Part shown: positions 43,832 to 54,616 of the stretch, in pieces
Layout: each line of letters starts with the position of its first letter
Position numbering within the stretch: position 1 is the stretch's first letter
Assembly: GCF_021191635.1 (NCBI RefSeq)
Contig: NZ_JAIWPR010000002.1
Span: forward strand, 186,001-250,000
DNA: 64,000 nucleotides
Reading direction: 5' to 3'
Origin: Alterluteimonas quercicellularis
GTDB taxonomy: Bacteria; Pseudomonadota; Gammaproteobacteria; Xanthomonadales; Xanthomonadaceae
Notes under the pieces: generated by a model
Seen by the model: only the letters and a program-made list of their open reading frames with translations
What the model was told of the DNA's origin: nothing
Databases searched by the model: none
Made by a program: the position numbers and the translations under genes

Positions 43832-45187
43832 ATGCGGATCGAAAATGGATTGATGGCGGTCGCGCTGGCCGCCTGCCTGGCGGCCGGCACGGCCTGCACG
43901 GCGAACACGGCGAGCGCGCAGACCCCGCCGCCGCTCACGATCGGCCAGCAGGTGCGCGGCGAGATCACCAGCGCCGACCCGGTCAACCACCGCGACGGCA
44001 CGCGCAGCAAGCTCTACCGGGTCGACCTGCAGGAAGGGCAGGGCGTCACCTTCAGCGTCGAGGGCGCGCTGCGCGCGCACCTGGCCCTGTTCCGCGACAG
44101 CGACCTGGTCCGCAGCTCGTCCGAGGACCAGGAGCGCGCCTCGCTGACCGTGCGCGCGCCCAGCACCGCGCGCTACACCCTCGCCGTCAGCGGCCAGGAC
44201 GCCTCCTCCTACGGACCGTTCACGGTCAAGGCCACCGCGCTCGAGGTCTACGACGGCAGCACGCTGAACGCCGGCGCCTCGATCACCGACTGGGCCGACA
44301 GCGCCCGCCGCATCCCGCTGCAGATCGAGCACGCCGGCCTGTACGCGGTCCGCATGGCCTCCGACGAGTTCGACCCGCTGCTCAAGCTGGAGGGCAACGG
44401 CGTCTCGCTCGAGAACGACGACTCCGGCGGTTCCAACAACTCGCTGATCACCGCGCGCCTGGAGCCCGGCCGCTACACCATCACCGCCGACGGCTACAGC
44501 GGCCAGATCGACGGCCAATACCAGCTGTCGGTGGAGGAGCGCACGATCCCCGAGGGCTCGCTGCTGGCCGAGGGCAGCGAACTGGTGGCCGGCCGGCAGG
44601 GCTCGGCGCTCTACCAGGGACGCGCGCAGACGTTCCGCATCAGCGTGCCGAGCCGGCAGATGGCGACGCTGCAGATGCGCAGCGGCGAGATCGACTCCTA
44701 CCTGCGCCTCAGCGGCCAGGGCGTGTCGCTGTCCGACGACGATTCCGGCGACAACCTGGACGCGCGCATCACCGCGATCCTGGAGCCGGGCAGCTACACC
44801 GTGCAGGCCTCCACCGCCGGCGACAGCGCCGGAGCGGGCCTGTTCACCCTGGACTTCGGCCTGGCCCCGGTCCCGCAGGGCTCGGGCGGCGGCAGCCTGA
44901 CCGTCGGCGAGGCGCGCGACGCGCACCTGGTCGAGGGCCTGACCGACCGCTACACCGTGGACGTGCGCCGCGCCGGCGACTACGTCGTGGAAATGTCCTC
45001 CGGCGAGATCGACAGCCACCTGCGCCTCAAGCGCGGCGATGAGGAAGTGGCCGCCGACGACGACAGCGGCGGCTCGCTCAACGCGCGCATCGAGCAGTCG
45101 CTCTCGACGGGCACCTACGTCATCGAGGCCAGCTCCGCGGTCGGCCCGCAGAGCGGCCCCTATCGCATCGTGATCCGCCGCCGCTGA
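43832..45187 (+). CDS. secreted beta-repeat protein, PPC-domain-like
   Basis: This is an exported protein of unknown function, 451 residues from ATG 43832 after GAAGAAGAG. The signal peptide (about 1-31) ends near NTASAQ. The rest consists of about four beta-rich repeats resembling bacterial pre-peptidase C-terminal (PPC) domains. The clearest three read DEFDPLLKLEGNGVSLENDD, GEIDSYLRLSGQGVSLSDDD and GEIDSHLRLKRGDEEVAADD, each followed by SG...LEPGxYTV-type strands. The acidic DDDSG loops could bind calcium. No peptidase domain is attached. A -10-like TAGAAT lies at 43769-43774 and a strong terminator follows. Confidence 0.75.
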   Translation: MRIENGLMAVALAACLAAGTACTANTASAQTPPPLTIGQQVRGEITSADPVNHRDGTRSKLYRVDLQEGQGVTFSVEGALRAHLALFRDSDLVRSSSEDQERASLTVRAPSTARYTLAVSGQDASSYGPFTVKATALEVYDGSTLNAGASITDWADSARRIPLQIEHAGLYAVRMASDEFDPLLKLEGNGVSLENDDSGGSNNSLITARLEPGRYTITADGYSGQIDGQYQLSVEERTIPEGSLLAEGSELVAGRQGSALYQGRAQTFRISVPSRQMATLQMRSGEIDSYLRLSGQGVSLSDDDSGDNLDARITAILEPGSYTVQASTAGDSAGAGLFTLDFGLAPVPQGSGGGSLTVGEARDAHLVEGLTDRYTVDVRRAGDYVVEMSSGEIDSHLRLKRGDEEVAADDDSGGSLNARIEQSLSTGTYVIEASSAVGPQSGPYRIVIRRR

Positions 45188-45216
45188 GCACCGCGGCGCG
45201 CGCCTCGCCCCGCGCG

Positions 45217-45252
45217 ACGGCCGGCCCTCCGGGGCCGGCCGTTTCTTTTTTT
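45217..45252 (+). terminator. Rho-independent terminator of the PPC-repeat gene
   Basis: ACGGCCGGCCC (45217-45227) pairs perfectly with GGGCCGGCCGT (45232-45242) around a 4-base loop, followed by TTTCTTTTTTT. It is 30 bases after the stop. This is the strongest intrinsic terminator in the window. Confidence 0.85.
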
Positions 45253-45387
45253 GTAGGAGCGCGCTGGCGCGCGACCTGACCCGCGGCAGAAGAAGAACGC
45301 GTCCCCACGCGCAGCCGCAGGTCGCCGGCGGCCGGCACCGCGTTGCCGGCGTCCGCGGAAAAGCGTCGCGCGCCAGCGCGCTCCTAC
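45253..45387. repeat. inverted REP pair between convergent genes
   Basis: A plus unit at 45253-45278 (GTAGGAGCGCGCTGGCGCGC) starts directly after the terminator T run. A minus unit at 45366-45387 mirrors it, sharing the variant CTGG/CCAG loop centre. The matching variants show that the two units were copied or corrected together. The element lies between the PPC-repeat gene and the GGDEF gene. Confidence 0.8.
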
Positions 45388-45406
45388 GGGATGTGCGGGG
45401 CGCGCC

Positions 45407-47332
45407 TCAGGTCTGCGGCGTCCATATCGCCGGCGGGCGGCTGGTGGCGATGGCCACGCAGCCCCCGGCCGCCTGTCCGGCCGGGTCTTCGAGCACCTTG
45501 GCGATCGTGCAGGCGCGACCGGCCACGCCCCACAGGCCGGTCCACGCGTCCCGGCCGCCGTGCTTGGAGGCGTAGAGCGCGCGGTCGGCGAGCATCACCG
45601 CCTCCTGCCAGACCTCGCGGTCCTGGCGCCGGGTCAGGCCGAAGAACGGCCAGCAGGCGAAACCGAGCGAGATCGACAGGCGCACCGGCTCGGGCGCGCC
45701 GATCCGGAACGGCGGCTGGGACACGCCCTGGCGCAGCCGTTCGGCGACCGCGCTGGCCTGGTCCAGGTCGAGTCCCGGGCAGGCGACCAGGAATTCCTCG
45801 CCGCCCCAGCGCGCGACGATGTCCCCCGGGCGGCAGATCTCGCGCAAGCGCGCGGCCAGTTCGACCAGCAGGGCGTCGCCGGCGGCGTGGCCGTGCAGGT
45901 CGTTGCGACGCTTGAAGTCGTCCACGTCGATCAGGAAGAGCACGTTGCGGCGGTCCTCCAGGTCGCCGCTGCGCGGCGGCATCGCGCGCAGGCGGTCGGC
46001 GGCGGCGCCGCGGTTGAGCAGGCCGGTGAGCGCGTCGGTCGCGCCGAGCGTGCGCAGGCGCCGCTGCACCCGCCGCTGGTACAGCGCGAGGCCGGCACTG
46101 GCCAGGACCAGCAGCGCCAGCGACGCGATGGCGACGTTGCGCAGCAGGCGCGTCTGCGCGAGCACGCGCGCCTGCGCCTCCTCCTGCAGCCGCAGTGCCT
46201 CAAGCGCCTGCGCCTGCTGCGCGTCCTCCATGCGCGCCTGCAGTTCGGCCAGGCCGCGGATGTTCTGCATGCGCAGCGCGTCGCGCTCCACGCCGATCAT
46301 CCGCTCGGCGGTGTCGAGCGCGGCGCGGTAGTCGCCCAGCGCGCGCTGGGCGTCGATCTGCAGCCGCAGCGCGCGCTGCTGTTCGTCGCGCGCGCCGGGA
46401 TGGCCGGCGGCGCGTCGCTCGGCGTCCTGCGCCAGGCCCAGCGCGGCGGCCGCCTCGCCGGCGTCGAGCCGGATCCCGGCCATCAGCGACAGCGTCCTGG
46501 CGTGCCCGCCCGCGTCGGGCAGGGCCTCCTGCGCCTGCGCCAGCTCGCGCAGGCGCGCCAGCCGATCGGCGGGCGCGGACGGTTCCGGCCCCAGCGCGGC
46601 CAGCAGCGCCTGCACGCGCAGCAGCGCGACCTCGTGGTCGTGCTCGCGGGCGCGCCCGGCGGCGCGCTCCAGGTAGGGCAGGGCCTCGGCGCGGCGGCCG
46701 AGCCGGATCAGGTTCTCGGCCTGGTTGTAGGCCAGCACCGGGCCCGGGTGCTCGAGGCTGCGCTCGATCGCCTCGGCCTGCTGGTAGTAGGTCAGCGCGA
46801 TCTCGGGCGCTTCCAGCTCGCTGCTGTGGATGCTGCCGATGTTGTTCAGCACCATGACCTGCGCTGCCGGCAGGTCGCCGGCCTGCGCGGCCTGGTAGGC
46901 GCGGATGTAGAGGTCGAGCGCGCCGTGCAGCTGGCCCACCTGGTGCAGGATGCCGCCGGCCTGCGACAGCGCGCGCAGCCGGAACTCCGGCGAGTACTCG
47001 CCTTCCAGCAGCAGCCGTTCCACCCGCGCCGCGGCCGCCGCGGCGCGCTCCGGCGGGCCGGCATGGGCGGCGGCGGCGCCCAGGCAGGTCTGCGCGATGA
47101 CCTCCTGCTCCGGCGGCAGGCCCGGGCGGGCGAGCACCGTTTCCGCGACCGCGATGGCGCCGGAGGGATCGCTCTCGCGCAGGTCCAGGCAACGGCCGAT
47201 CTCGTCGTCGATCAGCGCCTCGATGGCGGCGGTGCCGGAGGGCGGGGAGGGCGCCGCCGGCGCGGCCGGCGGCGCCAGCGCGAGCGCGGCCAGGAGGGCG
47301 GCGGCGAGGGCGGGGTGGCGGAGCGGTTTCAT
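45407..47332 (-). CDS. TPR-containing membrane diguanylate cyclase
   Basis: This is a probable c-di-GMP synthase of 641 residues. A signal peptide covers about 1-25. A long periplasmic region of TPR-like helices follows (about 35-385: VMVLNNIGSIHSSELEAPEI, LERAAGRAREHDHEVA). A coiled coil precedes one membrane segment (about 408-428: NVAIASLALLVLASAGLALY), and a cytoplasmic GGDEF domain (about 438-600) follows. The active motif is GGEEF, and the inhibitory I-site RPGD lies five residues before it, so product feedback is likely. It could supply the c-di-GMP degraded by RpfG, encoded 3 kb away; that link is inference. Confidence 0.88.
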   Translation of the reverse strand: MKPLRHPALAAALLAALALAPPAAPAAPSPPSGTAAIEALIDDEIGRCLDLRESDPSGAIAVAETVLARPGLPPEQEVIAQTCLGAAAAHAGPPERAAAAAARVERLLLEGEYSPEFRLRALSQAGGILHQVGQLHGALDLYIRAYQAAQAGDLPAAQVMVLNNIGSIHSSELEAPEIALTYYQQAEAIERSLEHPGPVLAYNQAENLIRLGRRAEALPYLERAAGRAREHDHEVALLRVQALLAALGPEPSAPADRLARLRELAQAQEALPDAGGHARTLSLMAGIRLDAGEAAAALGLAQDAERRAAGHPGARDEQQRALRLQIDAQRALGDYRAALDTAERMIGVERDALRMQNIRGLAELQARMEDAQQAQALEALRLQEEAQARVLAQTRLLRNVAIASLALLVLASAGLALYQRRVQRRLRTLGATDALTGLLNRGAAADRLRAMPPRSGDLEDRRNVLFLIDVDDFKRRNDLHGHAAGDALLVELAARLREICRPGDIVARWGGEEFLVACPGLDLDQASAVAERLRQGVSQPPFRIGAPEPVRLSISLGFACWPFFGLTRRQDREVWQEAVMLADRALYASKHGGRDAWTGLWGVAGRACTIAKVLEDPAGQAAGGCVAIATSRPPAIWTPQT

Positions 47333-47458
47333 CGACGGCCTCCAGGCGCCGGCTCGAATCGGCAGGATGACAGGCCGCGCGCGGGCGCGTGTCAATGCTG
47401 CGCCGCGGCGGGGTCGGTTGCTAGAATGCAAGGTCCGTACCGACGGCGACCGTCACCG

Positions 47459-48587
47459 ATGATCGAACTCAATCCCGTCCGCCAGCGCATCGCCGACCTG
47501 CAGGGCCGGCTGGAAGCGCTGAGGGGGTTTCTTTGACTACGATGCCAAGCGCGAGCGCCTGGAGGAAGTAGAGCGGGAGCTGGAGGACCCGGGCGTCTGG
47601 AACGAGCCCGAGCGCGCCCAGGCCCTGGGCCGCGAGCGCTCCCAGCTGGACAAGACCGTCAACGGCATCCGCGACCTGCTTGAAGGGCTGCGCGGCGCCG
47701 GCGAGCTGCTGGAACTGGCCGAGGCCGAGGACGACGAGGACACCGCGCAGGCGGTGGTCCAGGACGTCGAGCGCTACGCCGCGGGCGTGGACAAGCTGGA
47801 GTTCCAGCGCATGTTCTCCGGCGAGATGGACGGCGCCGGCGCCTTCGTCGACATCCAGGCCGGCGCCGGCGGCACCGAGGCGCAGGACTGGGCCGAGATG
47901 CTGCTGCGCATGTACCTGCGCTGGGCCGAGGGCCGCGGCTGGAAGACCGAACTGCTGGAAGTGTCCGGCGGCGAGGTCGCGGGCATCAAGTCGGCCACCT
48001 TCCGCGTCGAGGGCGACTTCGCCTACGGCTGGCTGAAGACCGAGACCGGCGTGCACCGGCTGGTGCGCAAGTCGCCGTTCGATTCCGACAACCGCCGCCA
48101 TACCAGCTTCACCTCGGTGTTCGTCTCCCCCGAGGTCGACGACGACATCGACATCGAGATCAATCCCGCCGACCTCAGGACCGACGTCTACCGCTCTTCC
48201 GGCGCCGGCGGCCAGCACGTCAACAAGACCGAGTCCGCGGTGCGCATCACCCACATCCCGAGCGGCATCGTGGTGGCCTGCCAGACCGAGCGCAGCCAGC
48301 ACGCCAACCGCGACCGCGCGATGAAGATGCTGGCGGCCAAGCTCTACGAGCTGGAGATCCAGAAGCGCAACGCCGAGAAGGACGCGGTGGAGGCCACCAA
48401 GTCCGACATCGGCTGGGGCAGCCAGATCCGCAACTACGTGCTCGACCAGTCGCGGATCAAGGACCTGCGCACCGGCATCGAGCGCAGCGACACCCAGAAG
48501 GTGCTCGACGGCGACCTCGACGAGTTCGTCGAGGCCAGCCTCAAGGCCGGCCTCGAGGCCGGCTCCAAACGCGCCGACGCGGCCTAG
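47459..48587 (+). CDS. prfB: peptide chain release factor 2 (programmed +1 frameshift)
   Basis: RF2 releases polypeptides at UGA and UAA. Frame 0 runs from ATG 47459 through 25 codons ([20 protein letters not shown]...) to an in-frame TGA at 47534-47536. A +1 shift at CTT-T continues from GAC 47535 for 350 more residues, giving 375 in total, the usual length. The stop-recognition motif SPF is in VRKSPFDSD and the catalytic GGQ is in [15 protein letters not shown]. Low RF2 favours the shift, which is autoregulation. lysS follows by 111 bases, as in many bacteria. Confidence 0.95.
47522..47537 (+). other. prfB: prfB programmed frameshift site
   Basis: AGGGGG-TTT-CTT-TGA-C holds an internal Shine-Dalgarno-like AGGGGG three bases before the slippery CTT, then the in-frame stop TGA followed by C. 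This is the classical RF2 frameshift arrangement. Confidence 0.95.
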
Positions 48588-48698
48588 CCGCGCGCCGGAG
48601 TACGGCCGGCGGCGCCCGCAGGCGGCGCCGCGATCGGCTCCTTCCCCGGACGGCGCAGGCCGGCCGGCACTTCCCGCCCTCCACGCATCGCAGCCCCA

Positions 48699-50228
<1,530 letters not shown>

Positions 50229-50257
50229 CGCCGCCGCCGCGGACGCGGCGGGGGGAC

Positions 50258-50286
50258 TTGCCTAGGACCACGGTCGCGGCGACCAT
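50258..50286 (+). promoter_or_regulatory. possible rpfG promoter
   Basis: TTGCCT (50258-50263) and GACCAT (50281-50286) are 17 bases apart. Transcription would begin about 33 bases before the rpfG GTG. It lies just after a GC-rich hairpin (50231-50250) that follows lysS. Confidence 0.35.
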
Positions 50287-50325
50287 GGGCTGCGGCGCAC
50301 GGATCGTGTCTTCGAGGAGTTCCCG

Positions 50326-51384
50326 GTGAACATCGTCATCGTCGACGACCAGACGTCCGCCCGCACCATGCTGCGACACATCCTGGAGGACATCGGTCCC
50401 GAGCTGGAGGTGCTGGACTTCGGCGATCCCGAGGTCGCGCTGCGCTGGTGCCAGGAGAACCGTCCGGACCTGCTCCTGCTCGACTACCGCATGCCGGGCA
50501 TCGACGGCCTCGAGTTCGCCCGCCGCTTCCGCAAGCCGCTGCTGCACCGCGACGTGCCGATCGTGCTGGTGACCGTGGTCGGCGACGAGCCGATCCGGCA
50601 GGCCGCGCTCGACGCCGGCGTGATCGACTTCCTGGTCAAGCCGGTGCGCCCGCGCGAACTGCGCGCGCGTTGCCGCAACCTGCTGCAGCTGCGCCAGCAC
50701 TCGGAGTCGGTGAAGCAGCGCGCGCTCTCGCTGGAGCAGCGGCTGCTGTCGAGCATGCACGAGGTGGAGGAGCGCGAGCGCGAGACCCTCACCCGGCTGG
50801 CGCGCGCCATCGCCTACCGCGACGCCGGCACCAGCGCCAACCTCGAGCGGGTCGCGCACCTGTCCGGCCTCGTTGCCGAGGAGCTCGGCCTGTTCGAGGA
50901 CGAGGTGCGGATGATCGAGCTGGCCGCGCCGCTGCACGACATCGGCAAGATCGCCATCCCCGACGCGCTGCTGATGAAGCCCGGCCCGCTGTCGCCGGAG
51001 GAGACGGCGCTGATGCGCCAGCATCCGCAGATCGGCTACGACCTGCTGTCGGGCAGCCAGAACCGCTTCATCCAGCTCAGCGCCAAGATCGCCCTGCGCC
51101 ACCAGGAGCGCTGGGACGGCAGTGGCTATCCCGACGGCCTGTCGGGCGAATCGATCCCGCTGGAGGCGAGGATCGTCGCGGTGGCCGACGTGTTCGACGC
51201 CCTGATCTCCGAGCGCCCGTACAAGCGCGCGTGGACGCTGGACGAATCGCTGGACTACCTGCGCGAGAACCGCGGCGTGCTGTTCGACCCGCGCTGCGTC
51301 GACGCCCTGCTGCGCCACGCCGACCACCTCGACGAGGTGGTGCGCCGCTTCGGCAAGTCGCGCACGCGCCCCGACCTGCAATGA
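50326..51384 (+). CDS. rpfG: HD-GYP response regulator RpfG (c-di-GMP phosphodiesterase)
   Basis: RpfG is the output of DSF sensing. On phosphorelay from RpfC it degrades c-di-GMP and so changes virulence-factor and motility expression in Xanthomonas. The 352 residues begin at GTG 50326 after GAGGAG. The receiver domain (1-125) has phospho-Asp53 in LLDYRMPG. A coiled linker follows (about 120-155). The HD-GYP domain (about 160-345) has metal ligands His204-Asp205 in [15 protein letters not shown] and the GYP signature at 267-269 in [17 protein letters not shown]. rpfC starts 10 bases downstream. Confidence 0.96.
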   Translation: MNIVIVDDQTSARTMLRHILEDIGPELEVLDFGDPEVALRWCQENRPDLLLLDYRMPGIDGLEFARRFRKPLLHRDVPIVLVTVVGDEPIRQAALDAGVIDFLVKPVRPRELRARCRNLLQLRQHSESVKQRALSLEQRLLSSMHEVEERERETLTRLARAIAYRDAGTSANLERVAHLSGLVAEELGLFEDEVRMIELAAPLHDIGKIAIPDALLMKPGPLSPEETALMRQHPQIGYDLLSGSQNRFIQLSAKIALRHQERWDGSGYPDGLSGESIPLEARIVAVADVFDALISERPYKRAWTLDESLDYLRENRGVLFDPRCVDALLRHADHLDEVVRRFGKSRTRPDLQ

Positions 51385-51394
51385 CCGGCGGCCG

Positions 51395-53515
51395 ATGAAC
51401 GTGCCGCTGCTGCCGTGGCTGCGCCAGCGCCTGCAGGGCAGGCCGGACAGCGAGCACGCCCAGGCGCTGGTGCGGGTGGCGGTGCTGACGCTGGTGGTCG
51501 CCTACCTGCGGCTGGTGGTCGAGGGCCGCCCGGGGCTGGAGCGCCCGCTCGTGCTGTCCTACCAGTTCCTCGCGGTCGAGTTCCTGGTGGCGTTCGCGAT
51601 CCTCGGCTGGCTGCTGGCGCGCCCGGGCGTCTCGCATCCGCGGCGCCTGCTGGGCATGGCCGCCGACTACAGCCTGATGGGCACCGGCATGGTGCTGCTG
51701 GGCGAGGCGCTCGCGCCGATGTACGTGATCATCCTCTGGGTGACCGTCGGCAACGGACTGCGCTTCGGGCCGCGCTACCTCAACCTGGCGGTGGCCTGCG
51801 CCACCGCGACCTTCGCGATCGTCCTGGTTGCCACGCCGTACTGGCTGGAGAACCCGTGGATCGGCTGGGGCCTGCTGATCGGCCTGGCGGCGGTGCCGCT
51901 CTACCTCAACTCGCTGCTGCGTGCGCTGATGGAGGCGACCGAGGCGGCGGAGGCGGCCAACCGCGCCAAGAGCCGGTTCCTGGCCAACATGAGCCACGAG
52001 TTCCGCACCCCGCTCAACGGCATCGTGGGCATGTCCGAGCTGCTGAGCACGACCCCGCTCTCCGCCGAGCAGCGCGACAGCGCCGAGGTCATCCAGACCT
52101 CCGCGCGGGCGCTGCAGTCGCTGGTCGACGACGTGCTCGACCTCTCGGCGATCGAGGCCGGGCGCTTCAACCGCGTGGACCGCGACTTCTCGGTGCGCGA
52201 GCTCGCCAAGAGCGTGCAGCGCATGCTGCTGCCGGGCGCGCAGGCCAAGGGGCTCGCGCTGGTGGTGTCGATCCCCGAGGACGTCCCGGACCTGCTGCAC
52301 GGCGACGGCAACCACCTGCGCCAGATCCTGGTCAACCTGATGTCCAACGCGATCAAGTTCACCGCGCAGGGACGGGTGTCGCTGGACGTGGGGCTCGACG
52401 AGCCGCGCGAAGACGGCGAAGTCTGGCTGCGCTTCGCGGTCCGCGACACCGGCATCGGCATCCCGCTCGAGGCGCAGCAGCGGATCTTCGACGCCTTCGA
52501 GCAGGTGGAGTCCGGCCACGACCGCCGCTTCGGCGGCACCGGGCTGGGCACCACCATCGCCAAGGCCCTGGTCGAGCTGCTGGGCGGCCGGATCGGCATC
52601 GAGAGCCGGCCGGGGGAGGGCGCCAACTTCTGGTTCGTGGTGCCCTTCGCGCAGGCGCAGGCCTCCGAGACCAACGTCATCGCGTTCACCGATCCGTTCG
52701 TGCGCCACCGCGCGCGGGTGCGCCCGCTGCGCATCCTGGTCGCGGACGACCAGCCCGCCAACCTCATGGTGCTGCGCCGCCTGCTGGAGAAGGCCGGGCA
52801 CAAGGTGCAGACGGTGGGCGACGGCGAGGAGGTGCTGGAGGCGATCGAGGCGCAGAGCTTCGACGCCGTCGTCATCGACCTGCACATGCCGGGCGCCAGC
52901 GGCCTGGAAGTGCTGCGCCAGGCCGCCTTCATCGAGGCCGGGCGGCGGCGCACGCCCTTCATCGTGCTCACCGCCGACGCCACCGCCAAGGCCCAGCTGG
53001 AATGCGAGCGCGCGGGCGCCTTCGGCTTCCTCACCAAGCCGATCGTCATCGAGCGCCTGCTGGAACAGCTGGCCTCGATCGCCGAGGGCGCGACGCAGGC
53101 GACGGCCTCGCCCCCGGTCGCGAGGACCGCGGCCGTGGACGGTAGCGTGATCTCCCAGCACATGCTCGACGAGCTGCGCGAGATGGGCCTGGGCGAAGCC
53201 TTCGTGCAGCGCTTCCTCGGCGAATGCGCCCGGGATGCGCGCCGCTGCCTGGTGGACATGGAGCGCGCCGGCTCGCAGGCGCAGTGGGACGCGTTCCGCG
53301 ACGCCTGCCATGCGCTGAAGGGCACCGCCGGCAACATGGGCGCGGTCCGCCTGGCCGATACCGCGTCCGGCGCGATGCGGCTGCCGTCCGACCAGCTGGT
53401 CGCGGAGTGGCGCGGGCTCGCCAGGCTGCAGGCGCAGCAGCTCGAGCAGGCGTTGCAGGCGCTGCGCGAGCGCGGCGAGCTGCCGGTCGAGAACGCCGAC
53501 CCGGCCGGCAGCTGA
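51395..53515 (+). CDS. rpfC: hybrid sensor kinase RpfC (DSF receptor)
   Basis: RpfC senses DSF fatty acids and phosphorylates RpfG; in Xanthomonas it also binds and restrains RpfF. The 706 residues have a short N-terminal segment [20 protein letters not shown], equivalent to the DSF-binding input region of Xanthomonas RpfC, and about five membrane segments (25-175). HisKA has phospho-His201 in [12 protein letters not shown]. HATPase carries [20 protein letters not shown] and [11 protein letters not shown] receiver follows with Asp495 in VIDLHMPG, then an HPt domain with His639 in [14 protein letters not shown]. The stop is 8 bases from the convergent rpfF stop. Confidence 0.95.
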   Translation: MNVPLLPWLRQRLQGRPDSEHAQALVRVAVLTLVVAYLRLVVEGRPGLERPLVLSYQFLAVEFLVAFAILGWLLARPGVSHPRRLLGMAADYSLMGTGMVLLGEALAPMYVIILWVTVGNGLRFGPRYLNLAVACATATFAIVLVATPYWLENPWIGWGLLIGLAAVPLYLNSLLRALMEATEAAEAANRAKSRFLANMSHEFRTPLNGIVGMSELLSTTPLSAEQRDSAEVIQTSARALQSLVDDVLDLSAIEAGRFNRVDRDFSVRELAKSVQRMLLPGAQAKGLALVVSIPEDVPDLLHGDGNHLRQILVNLMSNAIKFTAQGRVSLDVGLDEPREDGEVWLRFAVRDTGIGIPLEAQQRIFDAFEQVESGHDRRFGGTGLGTTIAKALVELLGGRIGIESRPGEGANFWFVVPFAQAQASETNVIAFTDPFVRHRARVRPLRILVADDQPANLMVLRRLLEKAGHKVQTVGDGEEVLEAIEAQSFDAVVIDLHMPGASGLEVLRQAAFIEAGRRRTPFIVLTADATAKAQLECERAGAFGFLTKPIVIERLLEQLASIAEGATQATASPPVARTAAVDGSVISQHMLDELREMGLGEAFVQRFLGECARDARRCLVDMERAGSQAQWDAFRDACHALKGTAGNMGAVRLADTASGAMRLPSDQLVAEWRGLARLQAQQLEQALQALRERGELPVENADPAGS

Positions 53516-53523
53516 GCGGCGGC

Positions 53524-54432
53524 TCAGCCGGCCGCCGACTCTCCTTCGGGCGCGGGCGCCGGGCGCCGCAGCTGCGCGCGCACCAGGCGCTCCATGGTGC
53601 GCAGCTGGCGCTCGCCGAGCTGCAGCGCGGTGTCGACCCAGATCGCGGTGACCCGGGCCAGCTCCTCGTGCGGAAGCGGGTGTGCGCCTTCCCGCACGCG
53701 GTGCAGCGCCAGGCGGGCGGCGGCGATGCGGCGGTTGTCCCGAACCAGCGCGTTGACCGCGGCGACGCCTTCTCCCCTGTCCACGAGCACGTCCACCACG
53801 CCCATGCGGTGCAGCTGCTCGCTGGTGTACATCACGCCGTCGAGCATCATCCGCTCGGCGGCGAGGGGACCGACGCGGTGGCCGAGCAGGCCGTAGGCGC
53901 CCATGCCCGGGAACAGCCCGAACAGCACTTCGGGGAAGCCCATCCGCACGCCGCGCTCGGCGACGATGGTCCGACAGGCCAGGGCCAGCTCGAAACCGCC
54001 CCCCAGCGCGTCGCCCTCGACCAGGGCCACGGTATGCATGTTCGGGTGCAGGCGGCTGTGCAGCAGGTGGATGTTGTCCACGCATTCCTGCGCGTAGCGG
54101 GTCAGCCCGTCGCGGTCGCGCGTGCGGATCAGCTGCGAGAACAGGTCCAGGTCGCCGCCCAGGTTGAACACGTGCGCATCCGACGCCAGCACCAGGTGCG
54201 AGATGTGCGGCCCGTCCTCGCCGGCCGCGACGCGCGCGTCGACGGTCTCGATGGTCTGGCGGGCGAAGACCCGCAGTTCGCGCAGCAGCCGCGGCGAGAA
54301 GCAGGGGCGATAGGCGGGGTCGGAAAACGCCTGCCGGGCGTGCATGTGACACCAGTGGGCGTCGTTGGAGGCGTCGTGAGAAATGCGGACGGTGGTGAGT
54401 GGCTCGCGGTGCAGCGGCTCGACGTTGGTCAT
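53524..54432 (-). CDS. rpfF: DSF synthase RpfF (crotonase family)
   Basis: RpfF makes the diffusible signal factor, a cis-2-unsaturated fatty acid, from acyl-ACP by combined dehydratase and thioesterase activity. The 302 residues from ATG 54432 follow AGGGGAT. The crotonase core has NLGGDLDLF and the two catalytic glutamates Glu148 (GGGFELALAC) and Glu168 (FPEVLFGLFPGMGAYGLLG). They are 20 residues apart, as in the Xanthomonas enzyme (Glu141/Glu161). A promoter candidate lies at 54515-54543. rpfB is upstream on the same strand, 184 bases away. Confidence 0.95.
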   Translation of the reverse strand: MTNVEPLHREPLTTVRISHDASNDAHWCHMHARQAFSDPAYRPCFSPRLLRELRVFARQTIETVDARVAAGEDGPHISHLVLASDAHVFNLGGDLDLFSQLIRTRDRDGLTRYAQECVDNIHLLHSRLHPNMHTVALVEGDALGGGFELALACRTIVAERGVRMGFPEVLFGLFPGMGAYGLLGHRVGPLAAERMMLDGVMYTSEQLHRMGVVDVLVDRGEGVAAVNALVRDNRRIAAARLALHRVREGAHPLPHEELARVTAIWVDTALQLGERQLRTMERLVRAQLRRPAPAPEGESAAG

Positions 54433-54514
54433 GGGGGATCCCCTGAGCTCCCGCCGGTCCGAGTCGGGCAGGATCGGTCGACGGGGCGAGGCTGGGACAT
54501 GCCCGACCGCCTCT

Positions 54515-54543
54515 CTTATGCCCCGGCCCCCTGACGGATGCAA
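54515..54543 (-). promoter_or_regulatory. rpfF promoter candidate
   Basis: On the minus strand TTGCAT (54543-54538) and CATAAG (54520-54515) are 17 bases apart, in the gap between rpfB and rpfF. It would let rpfF be transcribed separately from rpfB, with a leader of about 75 bases. Confidence 0.45.
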
Positions 54544-54616
54544 GCGAAATGTGACGCAGCCCGCAGCGTGGGCGCGCGCGTACCGGCGCCGCCGGACGAG
54601 GCCGGCGACGGGCGGG

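Noticed and set aside
47754..48587. prfB beginning at ATG 47754
   Set aside because: This would remove the N-terminal domain of RF2. The frameshift arrangement from ATG 47459 accounts for the full-length protein.
51077..54352. 1091-codon minus-strand open frame across rpfG, rpfC and rpfF
   Set aside because: It covers three well-supported genes in the wrong frame, has His/Arg/Gly-biased composition and no recognisable motif.
54545..54560. Clp/CRP site (TGTGA-N6-TCACA) upstream of rpfF
   Set aside because: Only one half-site, TGTGACGC, is present; there is no matching second half at the right distance.
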